Shown: one piece after another, positions 42,959-53,967 of the stretch
Layout of the letters: the number at the start of each line of letters is the position of its first letter
How positions within the stretch are numbered: position 1 is the stretch's first letter
Assembly (NCBI GenBank): GCA_007570785.1
Contig: ML662442.1
Coordinates: forward strand, 57,766,518-57,830,517
Source: Antilocapra americana
Taxonomy: Eukaryota; Chordata; Mammalia; Artiodactyla; Antilocapridae
Reading direction: 5' to 3'
Length of the DNA stretch: 64,000 nucleotides
Notes under the pieces: generated by a model
Told to the model about the DNA's origin: nothing
Database searches by the model: none
What the model saw: the letters and a program-made list of their open reading frames with translations, nothing else
Made by a program: the position numbers and the translations under genes

Positions 42959-43214
42959 GGTCAAATAGCAGTGGCCCTTACCCAACTCTGAGGCCCTGTT
43001 TCCCTCTGGTCTTTCATGAATATTCCCTTTGGCTTCTCCTTCACACATGTTCTCAGCCCTGAACACTTTGCCCACTACACCCCCACCCAACCACCCACTG
43101 AATCTGTAGCCAAGTCTAATTCCTTTGTCAAGTTCATCTCCAGATTTAAGCCCTGTTAATCCCCCTCAACTACTCATCATGACTTGTTCACATTCAGCTC
43201 ATGAGAGTCTCTGC

Positions 43215-43422
43215 AGAAAGATGAAAACAGGACTGATTCAAATTTTTATTCCAGCCTTGTAACTTACTAGCTTGAGCAAATAACTTAATACCTTAAAGTC
43301 TCATTTTTTAAAAAAATCTTTGAAATGGGAATAATATCCACTTAGAACATCTGGCTACTAGCACAGATGTGTCATGTCATAAGCATTCAATAAATGTGCG
43401 AGGAGGGACCCATTTGTCAATA
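43215..43422 (+). mobile_element. MIR fragment
   Basis: CCAGCCTTGTAACTTACTAG, GAGCAAATAACTTAATACCT, GAAATGGGAATAATATCCAC, ATAAGCATTCAATAAATGTG: plus-strand MIR through to its 3' end. Confidence 0.7.
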
Positions 43423-43440
43423 GCAAAAAAAAAAAAAAAA

Positions 43441-43681
43441 AAGGAGAAGCCTTGTTTTTTGGCTGCATCAGGTCTTTGTTTGGCACTCAGAATCTTCATT
43501 GCAGCTCACAGGTATCTGTTTAATTGTGGTGTGGGCTCCAGAATGAGGGCTCAGTCTTTGTGGTGCATGCTCAGCTGCCCCCACAGCACGTGGGATCTTA
43601 ATTCCTTGACCAGAGATCAAACCCACATCCCCTGCATTGGAAGGTGGATTTTTAACTACTGGACCATCAGCAAAATCCCTG
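43441..43681 (-). mobile_element. CHR-type tRNA SINE, long form
   Basis: TTTTTTGGCTGCATCAGGTC at the left, CAGCACGTGGGATCTTAATT, CTTGACCAGAGATCAAACCC, TACTGGACCATCAGCAAAAT at the right. An A run of 18 (43425-43442) sits just upstream. Confidence 0.88.
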
Positions 43682-43689
43682 GAAGCCTT

Positions 43690-44534
43690 TTTTTACATAA
43701 ATAATTCTTTTTACATACATACTAGATGCTGAGAGAAATCATGAGAGCAGCATAGAAAGGGAGACATATATGGACAGGGAAGCTGATTTTGGGGGCTTTA
43801 AAAGATAAGCAGATACGGATTGAAAGGTAAGAAAGGGAAACTCTCCAAGATGGCCAACATGATGAAAGCCTGAGTACTTGATGACATTGGGACCATGGGA
43901 GGCAGAGCTGAAGCAAATGAAGCAAAAAGCAGAAAATCAGCCCAAATAGGAAGAATAGAGCCAGCTAAAAAAAGACAAGACCCAAGTGAGATCCAGGTTT
44001 TCCCTGACTCCATGGCTTTGGGTTCTATCATCTCTATAAGTGGATCTTTCAGAACACAAAATCTCAAAGCATTTGTTTATTTACAACTGAATGAACCCAG
44101 TCCAGAGAGTGACACAGTGCACACCTCACCCCAGAAACCAATTAATGTTTGTAAAATGCAAATGCCATCTAAAATAATTGTTATGAGGATCTCACTGGAG
44201 ATCCTGTAAATGCTTTGGCCAAAGCTTGGATGTGGTGACAGGGGCAGGGACCTCCCAGTCTGCTCCTTGACCTTGTGTCACTCTGCTTGTTCTTTAGATG
44301 TTTGCTGACATCATCGGGAGGCAGTTGTGAAATAATCCCAGTGAGTTCACATTTGCAAAAGTTCTTGGCTTGTCTATAAAATGCCTGGGTTAAAAAAAAA
44401 AAGTAGACTCAAGGTAAATTTCTATTTGTGCTTATTGCTTTACCACTTTGAACCTCAGTATCTCTGGTTAGATCATAATAGTAATACCAGTACTAGCTCC
44501 AGACACATAAAACAATGTTAATGCTGACAGGACA
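43690..44534. other. Unclassified stretch
   Basis: Frames of 104 codons (plus, 43895-44209) and 89 codons (minus, 43798-44067) overlap; no domain or named repeat. Confidence 0.35.
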
Positions 44535-44735
44535 AGCATTTTACCTGTATTCTGACACACAGTCTACACAACAGTCCTAAGAAGTAAGGTACATTGTTAT
44601 CCCCATTTTACAGATGAGGAAACTGAGGCACAGAGATATGTTAACTTGCTCAAAGTCGCAAACTTAGAAGGGGTGAGGTTAAAACTCAAACAGGGCATCT
44701 GCCTCTAGAGTCCATGGTCTCAATCTTTTTGCCAT
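44535..44735 (-). mobile_element. MIR, well kept
   Basis: ATCCCCATTTTACAGATGAG, GAAACTGAGGCACAGAGATA, TAACTTGCTCAAAGTCGCAA: the MIR core is almost unchanged. Confidence 0.88.
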
Positions 44736-46774
44736 ATTGCCGGTGCCATGAAGGTAAGCATCTTGACTTCATCCTGATTTTACAGAGAAACGGAGCTGTG
44801 AAGCAATGAAGAGTGGCTTCAGCTCACTGCACAAGTACATCAGTGACAAAGTTGCAACCTGGCCCTTCCTTGGCTCAATTTCTCTACCAATTGATCTGTC
44901 TGAAGATGCTTGTCGTCTTGTCATCATGCTTCCATTTTTAATGGTTCCCAAGGCAGTGGCACTTGAAGTTGAAGAAACAAAAACACATTTAAAAAACAAA
45001 GCTGCTCCATCCTCCAGCTAAAATGCCATTTTCCTAAAGCTCAGGAGTCCTAATAAGAATCTAAAACAGGCAATCCTAGGCTTTTGGCACACCACAGAGT
45101 GATCTTACAGGGTCCAAGGCCCAAGGAAATGGACAAGTCCCTCCTCTTTTGTAGGAGTGCAGGGAACGTCAACATCAACAGGTTAGACCACAGGCCTCTG
45201 GGCTTTTTTCAGACCCAAGGTTACACATATAAAGATAGGAGAATTTTACTTTTAAACACTTGAAACTTCACGGATTCTTTTTAAATTCTCATCCTTCCTC
45301 CTTCATCAAGAAAGAGAAAATAGAATTTGGGGAGCAAAACCAAGCTCTCAATGTGGGAGTTGCTTAAAGAACTGATAACACTGTCCCTGCTTTTCGAATA
45401 CATATTAGAAATACCCGGGCATCTTAAAGGCTGCAATCCTAGAGAATTTCTTCTGGCTTCTGACTTGTGGGCTCACTGGTACCTTAGATTCTGGCACAGT
45501 TTTAGAAAAGAAAAATCAGGCTGGGCTTTGTTGTCCTCCAGAAACATCAGCAGCAACAGTGTCAAGAAGATCTAACTGGGGGTGGTCTCACCACTAAGCA
45601 GTGAGGCTCTGGGGAATGTCTCCATGTATGCGAGCTACCCTCAGTAATCAGACTGCAGGACGAGGACAGAAGGCAGCCGATGCTATGTGCTAGAGCCAGC
45701 CAAGACTGAAGTAATAATAGACATTTCATGTGGCCTGTTCCCTCTGTCGAAAATAGTCCAAAGGTTTTCCAGAAGCAGCCAGTCAGAAGCCCTACTCAGA
45801 GCCAAAACCAGCAACTGGAAACAAAGTTGCCAAACCCTTCTCTCCCACTCTGGGTTGTTTTATTTTGTGGGATTTTTTTTCTCCCCTTGGTATTTGAAAC
45901 TTAGATTTCAGCTCTGGTTGATAGAAAAAGTGCAAGGCTTTCCTGCTGCTGCAGGTACAAAGGTCATGTCATTGAATGCAGAGGCCATCTGTATGGGAAA
46001 GGGGTGGTGGCCAGTGGGAAGCAGTTCTTTCCACATGGGCAGGGTGAAGACTTTCCAGGAGGATGAGACAATCATTTTTAGGTTAGTTTTGAATTCATGT
46101 TCAATTTGGCTTAACCTCCCTATGTTGAGGATATACAATGGTATTCAATTTTACTACCTGCTTGGCACTGCAAAGGGACAGGCCTGATTTGAGTTAATGC
46201 CCTTTTTAGCAAGGAACAGCTACGTGGAAATTAAATGGAACATCATCTCTTTAGGGGGACTGTCATTCTATGAGAGACTGGCTAACACAGAGCCTTTCCT
46301 TTAAAAAAAAAAAAAAACTAAGCCATGTCTTTCACAAATACTCAGGAAACTGAAGTTCGGCTTCCCTCAGAGAAGTTATATGACAAAAAAGAGGAGCCTC
46401 TGTTCAAACAAATAAATCATCAGAGGGAACAGTAGAAACATAAACATGAATTTGCTCATAAATATTTCACATTTTTTGACCTTTCCATAATTTGGTTTTT
46501 CGTTAGGTTTTTAAGTCTAGTACAGAGATTGCCAAGCACACAGGAAATACACAAAAAAATACTGAAGTGGATGACTTCATCTGTATTGAGCCAAGCGTAT
46601 TATTATGTATATAACTAATGATAGCATGAGTTGAACTAATAAGACAAACAGTGAAATGGCCAAAAATTACTAGCACTATAAACATAGCTCATTCCTGAAG
46701 GGAAAGATCACCCCTAATTGGAAGAGGTCTCAGGGTTCATGGTCTCACTTTTCTGAGCTCATCGCACGTATGCA
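44736..46774. other. Unclassified 2 kb stretch with a 166-codon open frame
   Basis: The frame 45687-46187 is the longest outside repeats on the plus strand. It has no signal peptide, no recognised domain, and is crossed by another frame on the opposite strand (45908-46138). An A run at 46303-46317 and a pyrimidine-rich part at 45855-45890 are noted. I see no gene. Confidence 0.35.
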
Positions 46775-46970
46775 ATGTTTGACTACCCTGTACATTAATC
46801 AGCCCTAACGACATCCCTATGAGATAAATGGACAAGAGGTATCATTTGCTCCATATGGTGGATGAAGCAGCCCAAACATGTGGAAAGGAAGTGACTTGCC
46901 TAATGTCACTGAGAAGTCAGAGGAGGAACTGAGATTAGAACCCACAAGCTTCTTCTTTCTATGCAACCAA
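46775..46970 (-). mobile_element. MIR fragment
   Basis: CGACATCCCTATGAGATAAA, GGAAGTGACTTGCCTAATGT, CACTGAGAAGTCAGAGGAGG, TGAGATTAGAACCCACAAGC. Confidence 0.65.
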
Positions 46971-48119
46971 CCCAAAGCCCCTTACTGCAAGGTCAAGCAC
47001 AACCCCAAGATCCTCTCGGAAAAACTGATCCTCCCTAGTCACTGCAGACAGCATCTTTGGTCTGGGTGCTGAGGGGTGAAAAGAGAAGGCCACGCAGCTA
47101 AGATGCCAACATCCCCTCAGAAAGAAAGAAACTCATACATCTTTAAGACTCAGAGTTTATTTTTGAAGTGCCCTTCTCAGTAGTTAGATAAATGCTCAGC
47201 AATTTGAGAAGGAACTTTATCTTAAAGAAAAATAAGGGATGAAAAGGGCGATTACGATGGCTTTCTCCAGATTAAAAGGATTTGAAACCTTTCTGTTCAA
47301 TGAACTTGGAATGAAGTTCAAACTCAGTTCATAAGCTTATCTCCCAATTTCATTTTTTAAAGTACCTCAAACATCGACTCCCACTCAACTTGATCAAAAG
47401 CTTCTTCTGCTTCAAGAGACCGAGCAGCAATCAGCCCTCTTGCTCATGTAGCCAAGTCAGTGTTCTTAATCAGCATAAAAAACACCAGGAGCCAAAGGGA
47501 GGTTTTTTAATAAAAAGTGGTTTGATGCGGCTCCAGGCTGGTGGCAGCCTTCTCAGTCCAGAAAAATATGTGGCAACTCCTCAAATACGCAAAGAGGCCA
47601 AAGAACAGAGGCGCATTACTGCACAAATATTTCTCAGGCCTCAAGTTGCCAGTTGTTTGGTCCTTTTCTCTCAGTTTACTCTCTCCCCACCCCAACAGCA
47701 CTCCACATTGGGATTTCAGTCCCCTTCTCCTTCCTAAAAATATACTATTTGGACTTCTCTTCTTCCTCCTCGCAACAGGCTGCTCCTAAATCCATTAGGT
47801 GGGGCAAGGCACAGACCTAAGAGGTGATCAGAACTGGCTGTTGGAGCCCCAGTAAGGGGAGAAGGGTGTCCCCATAGTGGCTCTGCTGGGGTGCTTCTGC
47901 AAGCAGCAGGCTGGCTTGGGGTAGCAGAGTCTGCATGGTGTGAGAGTGTCCCCAAGGAAGGGCAGCCAACTGTAACATATCAGAGTCCAGGCAGATCAGA
48001 GGACATTCCTGCAGGGGTCAGAGAATGGGAGTGGAATAAGAGACTGGTTACACAGAAAAGATAAATCACATGAGTAACTTACTAAGGACAGGGGGAGCCA
48101 GGTTTCTCACTGTTGGTAA
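46971..48119. other. Unclassified stretch
   Basis: Contains the 115-codon frame 47390-47737, rich in Ser, Gln and Pro, without a recognised domain and overlapped by an 82-codon frame in another phase. No named repeat. Confidence 0.35.
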
Positions 48120-48121
48120 AC

Positions 48122-48310
48122 AGTGAAAGTGAAAGTCGCTCAGTCGTGTCCAACTCTTTGCGACCCCATGGACTATACAGTCCATGGTATTCTCTAGGCC
48201 AGAATACTGGAGTGGGTAGCCTTTCCCTTCTCCAGGGGATCTTCCCAACCCAGGAATCGAATCCAAGTCTCCCGCATTACAGGCGGATTCTTTACCAGCT
48301 GAGCCATAGA
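48122..48310 (-). mobile_element. Bov-tA SINE
   Basis: GTGAAAGTGAAAGTCGCTCA, GCCAGAATACTGGAGTGGGT, CCAACCCAGGAATCGAATCC, TTTACCAGCTGAGCCATAGA. The last bases of the tRNA head are missing. Confidence 0.95.
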
Positions 48311-48429
48311 GAGGTGCAAATATTGAAACAGAAATGAACTCTGCAGTTGTTTGATCAGAATTGGCAGGTGAATCATGGTTTCCAATATATTCATAGAGAT
48401 ACAGAAATCAATGTGTATATACCCACATA

Positions 48430-48915
48430 CCTACTGTGGAAGGTAGAATAACGGATTCCCCAAGTGGCTCCATCTTAATGCCCCAAACCTGTGACTGTGT
48501 TACCTCACAGGGCAAAAGGGACTTTGCGGATATAATTATATATCCTGAGATGGGAAACTTATCCTGGATTATCTGGGGGGCGGTGGGGGGTGTCCAATAT
48601 AATCACAGTGGTCCTTGTGATTATGTTGGAAGGCAGGAGGGTCAGAGATGTTATGACAGAAGTAGAGGCAGGAGAGAAAAATTTGAAGATACTGTGCTGC
48701 TGGCTACTTGACATTTGTGACAAAGAGGCCACAAGCTAAGGAATGCAGGCAGCTTCTAGAAGCTGGAAAGGCAAGGAAATGAATACTCTCTGAGAGCCTC
48801 CAAAAGGAACATGGCACTGCTGACACCTTGATTTGAAGCCTTCTGATCTCCAGAATTTAAGATAATAAATGTGTATTGTCATAAGCATTATAGTAGCAAT
48901 AGGAAAGCAGTACAC
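48430..48915 (+). mobile_element. MLT1-type LTR (ERVL-MaLR)
   Basis: Starts ACTGTGGAAGGTAGAATAAC, continues TGTTACCTCACAGGGCAAAA, GGGACTTTGCGGATATAATT, ATCCTGGATTATCTGG, AATCACAGTGGTCCTTGTGA, CTAAGGAATGCAGGCAGCTT, GCTGACACCTTGATTTGAAG and ends GATAATAAATGTGTATTG plus AGCAATAGGAAAGCAGTAC. A near-complete LTR with the usual AATAAA-type signal; no internal retroviral sequence follows. Confidence 0.8.
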
Positions 48916-48978
48916 ATATATATTGGTTAGTTCTGTACAATAAGAAAGCCTGAGAGAAAATCTCCAATAACAAGGAGA

Positions 48979-49203
48979 ATGTGTGTGTGTGCTTAGTCCC
49001 TCGGTCGTGTCCAACTCTTTGTGATCCCATAGACTGTAGCCTGCCAGGCTCCTCTGTCCATGGAATTCTTCTGGCAAGAATACTGAAGCAGGTTTCCATT
49101 TCCTCCTCCAGGGAATCTTTCAGACCCAGGGACTGAACTCGCATCTCTTGTACCTCCCACATTAGCAGATGGATTCTTTATCACTATGTCACCTGGGAAA
49201 CCC
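48979..49203 (-). mobile_element. Bov-tA SINE
   Basis: (TG)n then GCTTAGTCCCTCGGTCGTGT, CTGGCAAGAATACTGAAGCA, GCATCTCTTGTACCTCCCAC, TCTTTATCACTATGTCACCT, GGGAAACCC. The 101-113 codon frames on the minus strand are SINE-derived. Confidence 0.95.
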
Positions 49204-49226
49204 AACAGAAGCATACCTGGTTTATA

Positions 49227-49306
49227 TTGTATTGGCCAAAAAGTTCGTTGAGATTTTTCTGTAACATCTTATGGAAAAACCCAAACAAACTTTTTGGCCA
49301 ATCCAA
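49227..49306. mobile_element. Mariner-type palindromic MITE (microRNA-like hairpin)
   Basis: Eighty bases flanked by TA on each side. The left arm, TTGTATTGGCCAAAAAGTTC and onward, pairs with the right arm ending GAACTTT-like CAAACTTTTTGGCCAATCCA; about 34-base arms enclose a short loop around ACATCTTATG. Strong resemblance to the source of the cattle mir-2284/2285 microRNAs (from memory). Confidence 0.88.
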
Positions 49307-49309
49307 TAA

Positions 49310-49589
49310 AAACCATTCTCCACTAAAAGGAACTAAGGCTCCTTGGAGAAATGGCTGATTCAGGGCTGGAGCCTGGAAAGTATAGGTAAATTTGGAATAT
49401 ATCTTGTGTCAGAAAGAAAGAATTGCTCAAAGAATGATGAGGCTTTGTCAAAAGGACACATAAGTCAGCTCAAAAGGGCTGTGGTTAAACAAATCCAGGA
49501 AAATTTGAGCGTCAAAACACACAGTGATAGTAACAGATTATAAACCATTGACTAAAATGGAAATACAAACCTTAAGGACAAAAATTAAT
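49310..49589. other. Short unclassified stretch
   Basis: A 66-codon frame, no motif. May be the start of the L1 that follows. Confidence 0.3.
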
Positions 49590-50144
49590 AAATGAATGAA
49601 TTTGAAGCTTGATTAAGATCAGGACATTTATATCATTACAAAACACCTCCTCACAAAATACTAAATAATTGCAAAAGGGAAAAAGATAACTTTATAACAA
49701 TACAGCTTGGCAGATGACATCTTGATCAAAGTATCAAAGTGAATATTATCACTAAAGGGACAAATCAAAATCATGCCACCCAAATGAGTTGCAATGAGAA
49801 GACCACATCATCATCAGTCCTGTAATATTCCTGCCAAAGATGTGCAAACTTAATCTACTTGTGTGCAAACATCTGAAATAAACAAACCAAGGAACATTCT
49901 ACAAAACAACTGGTCCAGAGTTTTCAGAATTTTTTAAATCACAAAATTCAAGTCAAGACTGAGGGATTTTTCCAGATTAGAGATTACAGGGATGTGACAA
50001 CTAAAGGCAAAATGTGATTCCAAACTAAACCTTTTTTCTATAAAGAAATTTGGTGAAATTTGTACTAAATCTGATGTTAGATCACAGTAACCTATCAGGG
50101 TTAATTCCCTAATTTTGGTAGATGTACTGTGATTCCATAGGTCA
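49590..50144 (+). mobile_element. Ancient L1 3' UTR, left part
   Basis: AAACAAACCAAGGAACATTC, TACAAAACAACTGGTCCAGA, AGTCAAGACTGAGGGATTTT, AGGGATGTGACAACTAAAGG, CAAAATGTGATTCCAAACTA, GGTAGATGTACTGTGATTCC: the order of an old L1 3' UTR. The hAT element at 50145 splits it. Confidence 0.6.
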
Positions 50145-50328
50145 CAGAGGTCCCCATCTTCCAGGATCTAGTGCCTAATGACCTGAGGTGGAGCTGAGTA
50201 ATAACAATAGAAACAAAGTGCACAATATTTAATGTGCTTGAATCATTTCAAAACCTTCCCCACCCACCCCCTGGCCCCGATCCATAGAAACATTGTCTTC
50301 CACAAAACCAGTCCCTGGTGCCAAAAAG
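50145..50328 (+). mobile_element. MER1-type hAT-Charlie element
   Basis: CAGAGGTCCCCATCTTCCAG at the left, CTAGTGCCTAATGACCTGAG, GTGCTTGAATCATTTCAAAA, CATTGTCTTCCACAAAACCA, GTCCCTGGTGCCAAAAAGGA at the right. The right terminal repeat is eroded and I could not fix a target duplication. Confidence 0.75.
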
Positions 50329-50460
50329 GAATAAAGTATTAGGGATTATGTTATCCTCATATGATTCTGTAACAAAATTTTTGCTTATAACTTTTCTGTA
50401 AATTGGAGATCATTTCAAAATACTTTAAATGTATCATCTTTAGTCTCCAATTCTTATTCT
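50329..50460 (+). mobile_element. Ancient L1 3' UTR, right part
   Basis: AAAGTATTAGGGATTATGTT continues the L1 3' UTR order interrupted at 50144. Its end is not sharp. Confidence 0.4.
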
Positions 50461-51649
50461 GTAATAAGGTCTTCTCCCTTCAACCATTGCTTTAGTCCTC
50501 TTGGTAGAAACAAACATTTTTCATTGTCCCAGGAGTCAGAGCATCTTCCATCGGCTGCTCATCTTGGAGAATGTCTTGCGTCTGGGGCACAGCACCTGGC
50601 AGGGTTGGCAGCAGCACTGATTGAATCCTGGGTGGCGTGAGATGGTAAGGAGAGGTGTGAAAACAGGATTTTGAAAAGCAGTCAGAATGTTCTTACTTCA
50701 CTTTTTAAAAATTTCCTAATATCTGATTAAAGTACCCAAGCTCACTGTGGAGAGTCAAGAAAAAAAGTTGAGTATTATCTGTTAGAATTTTTGTTCTACC
50801 ATCAATTTAATATCATCAGGGTTCTCTGTTAAAAACAAACAAACAAAAGCAGATCAATCTTTCTGAGAAACTCAGCCTGAAGGGCTGAGTTTCTTAGAAT
50901 GTCACTGTTTTCTAAATCCCAGCTCTTCTTTTCTTTAGCTTTCCTTGACAGATTAATCCCATTTCTCTTGAGCATTTATGTATACTTAGACAAGCCTAAG
51001 TGATATTTCAGGCTTCAGAGAAATCTGGCAGAGTGCAAAATACAGTCTAAAGTATAAATTATACTGGTCCATGTCTGCCCAAGGAGTCCATCCAAAAATC
51101 TTATGCCACCCATTAAAAGCAAATATTTGTCTTTTTTTTTAAGAAGCTATAAAAGATAATTTGGGACAACCAGGGGAACATAAATATTGGTTCAGTATTA
51201 GAAATTAGAGAATTTATTCTGTTAGACATGATACGAGTGTTTGGGTAAGAAGGAAAGTGTCCTTATTTAGGGAGAGGGATAGCATGTGTAGAGAGTATTT
51301 AGGTATAAAATATCATGATATTGGTAATTTGATTTTAAATGGTTCCAAAATGTGTATATATGCACACACAGACATATCTTTATGTGAATCAAATATGGTA
51401 AAGTAGAAAATTGTTAACTATGATTGAATCTAAGTGGTAGGTATATGAGTGTCCATTATATTGATTTTGTGAGATTGTAAAATCTGTTTATCTTCTACAT
51501 TTTAACATCAATCTTCTTTACCTCACTCACAAGCCTACCTTAAAAAAGACTTGGGGAATTGTGGATGCATCCCATACTACATATATTTTAGGATGAATTT
51601 TGCTAGTCTGTAGTTATACCAGTTTGTTTATGAGAGGAAGACAGGGGGT
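50461..51649. other. Unclassified stretch
   Basis: A/T-rich, with no frame above 60 codons. AGTTTCTTAGAATGTC at 50888 follows a near palindrome (GAGAAACTCAGCCTGAAGGG then CTGAGTTTCTT), a small stem-loop of no evident role. Confidence 0.35.
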
Positions 51650-51661
51650 CTCAAAATCATT

Positions 51662-51874
51662 GCTTAGTCATTTAGTCATGTCCAACTCTTTGTGACTCTG
51701 TGGACTATAGCTTGCCAGGCTCCTCTATCCTTGGGATTTTTCAGGCAAGAATACTGGAGTGGGTTGCCATTTTCCTCCTCCAGGGCATCTTCCAGACCCA
51801 GGGATCAAACCCACATCTCTTGTGTCTCCTGCATTGTAGGCAAATTCTTTACCACTTGAGCCATCACGGAAGCC
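51662..51874 (-). mobile_element. Bov-tA SINE with target duplication
   Basis: TGCTTAGTCATTTAGTCATG, TTTCAGGCAAGAATACTGGA, CAGACCCAGGGATCAAACCC, TTTACCACTTGAGCCATCAC, GGAAGC. Bounded by CTCAAAATCATT at 51650-51661 and 51875-51886, a perfect 12-base target duplication. Confidence 0.97.
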
Positions 51875-52024
51875 CTCAAAATCATTATACACCTGCATTT
51901 AAGTTCTAGACTTAATACTTAAGTATCCATAGTGCTATTGCCTTTGCCATCAGGATATCTGATATAAATGTTCTCATTCTGGAAGAAGCTGGGATGTCAG
52001 ATGAGCTTGTTCCTTCTCTCTCTC

Positions 52025-52354
52025 CCATCACTTTATTTTATTTTTATTTTATTATTATATTATTATTGGCTGTGCTGAGTCTTCATTGCTGTGAGTGTTT
52101 TTCTCTAGTTGTGGTAAGCAGGAGCCACTCTCTAGTTGCCAAGTTCAGGGGTGGCTTCTCTTGTGGAACACAGGCTCTACCGCATGCAGGCTTCAAGAGT
52201 TGCAGCTCCCGGGCTCTTGAGCACAGGCTCAGTGGTTGTGGCAAATGGGCTTTGATGCTCTGCAGCATGCGGGATCTTCCTAGACCAGGTATCAAACCCT
52301 CCTCTCTGTACTGGCAGGCAGATTCTTTACCACTGAGCCACCAGGGAAGCCCTC
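52025..52354 (-). mobile_element. CHR-type tRNA SINE, long form
   Basis: Left: T/A-rich tail complement and TTGGCTGTGCTGAGTCTTCA; then CTCTAGTTGTGGTAAGCAGG, TTGCAGCTCCCGGGCTCTTG, GCATGCGGGATCTTCCTAGA; right: TACCACTGAGCCACCAGGGA and AGCCC. The 134-codon plus-strand frame runs antisense through it. Confidence 0.92.
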
Positions 52355-52599
52355 TCCCACCACTTTCAAAAGAAGTGAATTCCTTCCCAGGGATGTAGAC
52401 TGTGCCTTTCAGTGACTCTCAACCCCTTTCACTTTGCCTTTGCTCTGCCTCTCCCTGAAACACCCAGAAAGATAAACACAGGCACAATCACACACAAAGG
52501 CTTTACTTGCTCGGTTGCCACTTCCTGACTCCTCCAGGCACAATCAGCTGCTCAGTCCTCTGGGCTCCCAGAGCATGTTGTTCATGTTCCTAAAACAGT

Positions 52600-52765
52600 G
52601 CTTACCGCTTTGGTAATCTATAAATTTGTTCATCTGTCTTCCCCATAGGCTTTGAGCTCTTCTAAAGGAGAAACCATGTATCACTTCTCTATTCCAGTGA
52701 TCGACACATAGCAAGTGCTCAATAAAAGCTTGTGCGTGAAAGAGTGAATGAGTGCATGAATAAAG
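52600..52765 (+). mobile_element. L2 3' end
   Basis: TTGTTCATCTGTCTTCCCCA, TAGGCTTTGAGCTCTTCTAA, AGCAAGTGCTCAATAAAAGC: plus-strand L2 terminus. Confidence 0.7.
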
Positions 52766-53165
52766 GCCTTTGTGTTGGGGTCTAGGCAAGATCTAATAAC
52801 TTGCGAAACTGTGGGAGCCATCAGCAACATTTCTAATACCATCCTTGAGATCCTGACACTTAATCTTCAGATCCTGATACTTAATGCCACGCAGAGGCAT
52901 TAAACAGCAGCCACTACACATGAGATTAAAACCAAAGAACAGTAGAGGTATTTAAAGATTAAGGCTCTTTTCCCTAACAAGTTTCACTTTTTTTTTTCAC
53001 AGCTTGAAAATTAGATCTCTAATAACCATGCAGAACATCCATCAAACCCTTCCATGGGATAATAAAAGTCTCAAAATATTCACAGGAGACATATGGACAC
53101 TCCAGACAGTTGGGGGTGGTGACCAGGCAAAAGCATTGAACCCATCTGGAAAGGAAAGTATTTTT
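52766..53165. other. Unclassified stretch
   Basis: The 95-codon frame 53004-53291 begins here and runs into the MIR downstream. No gene supported. Confidence 0.35.
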
Positions 53166-53169
53166 TTAA

Positions 53170-53360
53170 ATCAAATGTCAGCTAGCATTTACACCAGACT
53201 CTATTCTAAGGGCTTTATGTGTATTATCACATTTAGACCTCACAGCAGTCCTATATCATGGGATTCATTATCATCTACATTTTATACATGAGGAACAGAG
53301 CAGTGAGTCACTCACCTAAGAGTCACTCTGAGCCAAGACTATCTTGCTCCAGACTTGTTC
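53170..53360 (-). mobile_element. MIR fragment
   Basis: TAGCATTTACACCAGACTCT, ATGTGTATTATCACATTTAG, ACCTCACAGCAGTCCTATAT, ATTTTATACATGAGGAACAG: minus-strand MIR. Confidence 0.7.
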
Positions 53361-53847
53361 ACAGACTCGCCTATGCTCTACGTCGCCTTGGACGTCATGG
53401 AACCTTGCTGTGTACAGATGTGCAAGACACGTTAAACATTAGCTGCATCTTAACAGCCATCTAATCACTCAAAGTCTAGAGAAGGAAATGGAGAACATAG
53501 ATGGGGAATGGCCTGTCCTGGTTTATAGAGATTGTTTCCAGCAGGGCTGAGCTAGAATGAAGGACCCAGGCCAGCCTGCCTTCCACCATGACACAGTCCT
53601 CTCCTCTATCTCCCTGGGGCAGCAGCCAGTGAGTCACATGGAGCTTCTGTGAATTCTCCTGCTTGGTCTGGGGGTGGCTGGTGAAATTAGTCGGTGCTTC
53701 TTTGCAAATAAATTTCAGGTTGCTTATCCCACTAGGACAATTATGTAAATATAATTGCTCAGGCCAAGTTAATACAGTAATAAGCATTGTGAATAAGATA
53801 TAACTAAAAGACGAAATAACAACAAAAACACAAAGGAAGAGATGGGG
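53361..53847. other. Unclassified stretch
   Basis: The 144-codon minus-strand frame 53476-53910 covers it and ends in the SINE downstream. No domain seen. Confidence 0.35.
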
Positions 53848-53967
53848 ACTTCCCTGGGTGGTCCTATGGTTAAAACCCAACGCTTTCAATGTAGGAGGCC
53901 TCGGGTTCAATTTTCATTTGGGGAACTAAGATCCCCCATGTCATGTGACCAAAAAAAAAAAAAAAAA
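53848..53967 (+). mobile_element. CHR-type tRNA SINE
   Basis: GGGACTTCCCTGGGTGGTCC, CAACGCTTTCAATGTAGGAG, GGGTTCAATTTTCATTTGGG, GATCCCCCATGTCATGTGAC and a run of about 17 A. Confidence 0.88.

Noticed and set aside
45687..46187. 166-codon plus-strand open frame
   Set aside because: No recognisable motif, overlapped by an opposite-strand frame, no promoter or poly-A context. Kept only as an unclassified stretch.
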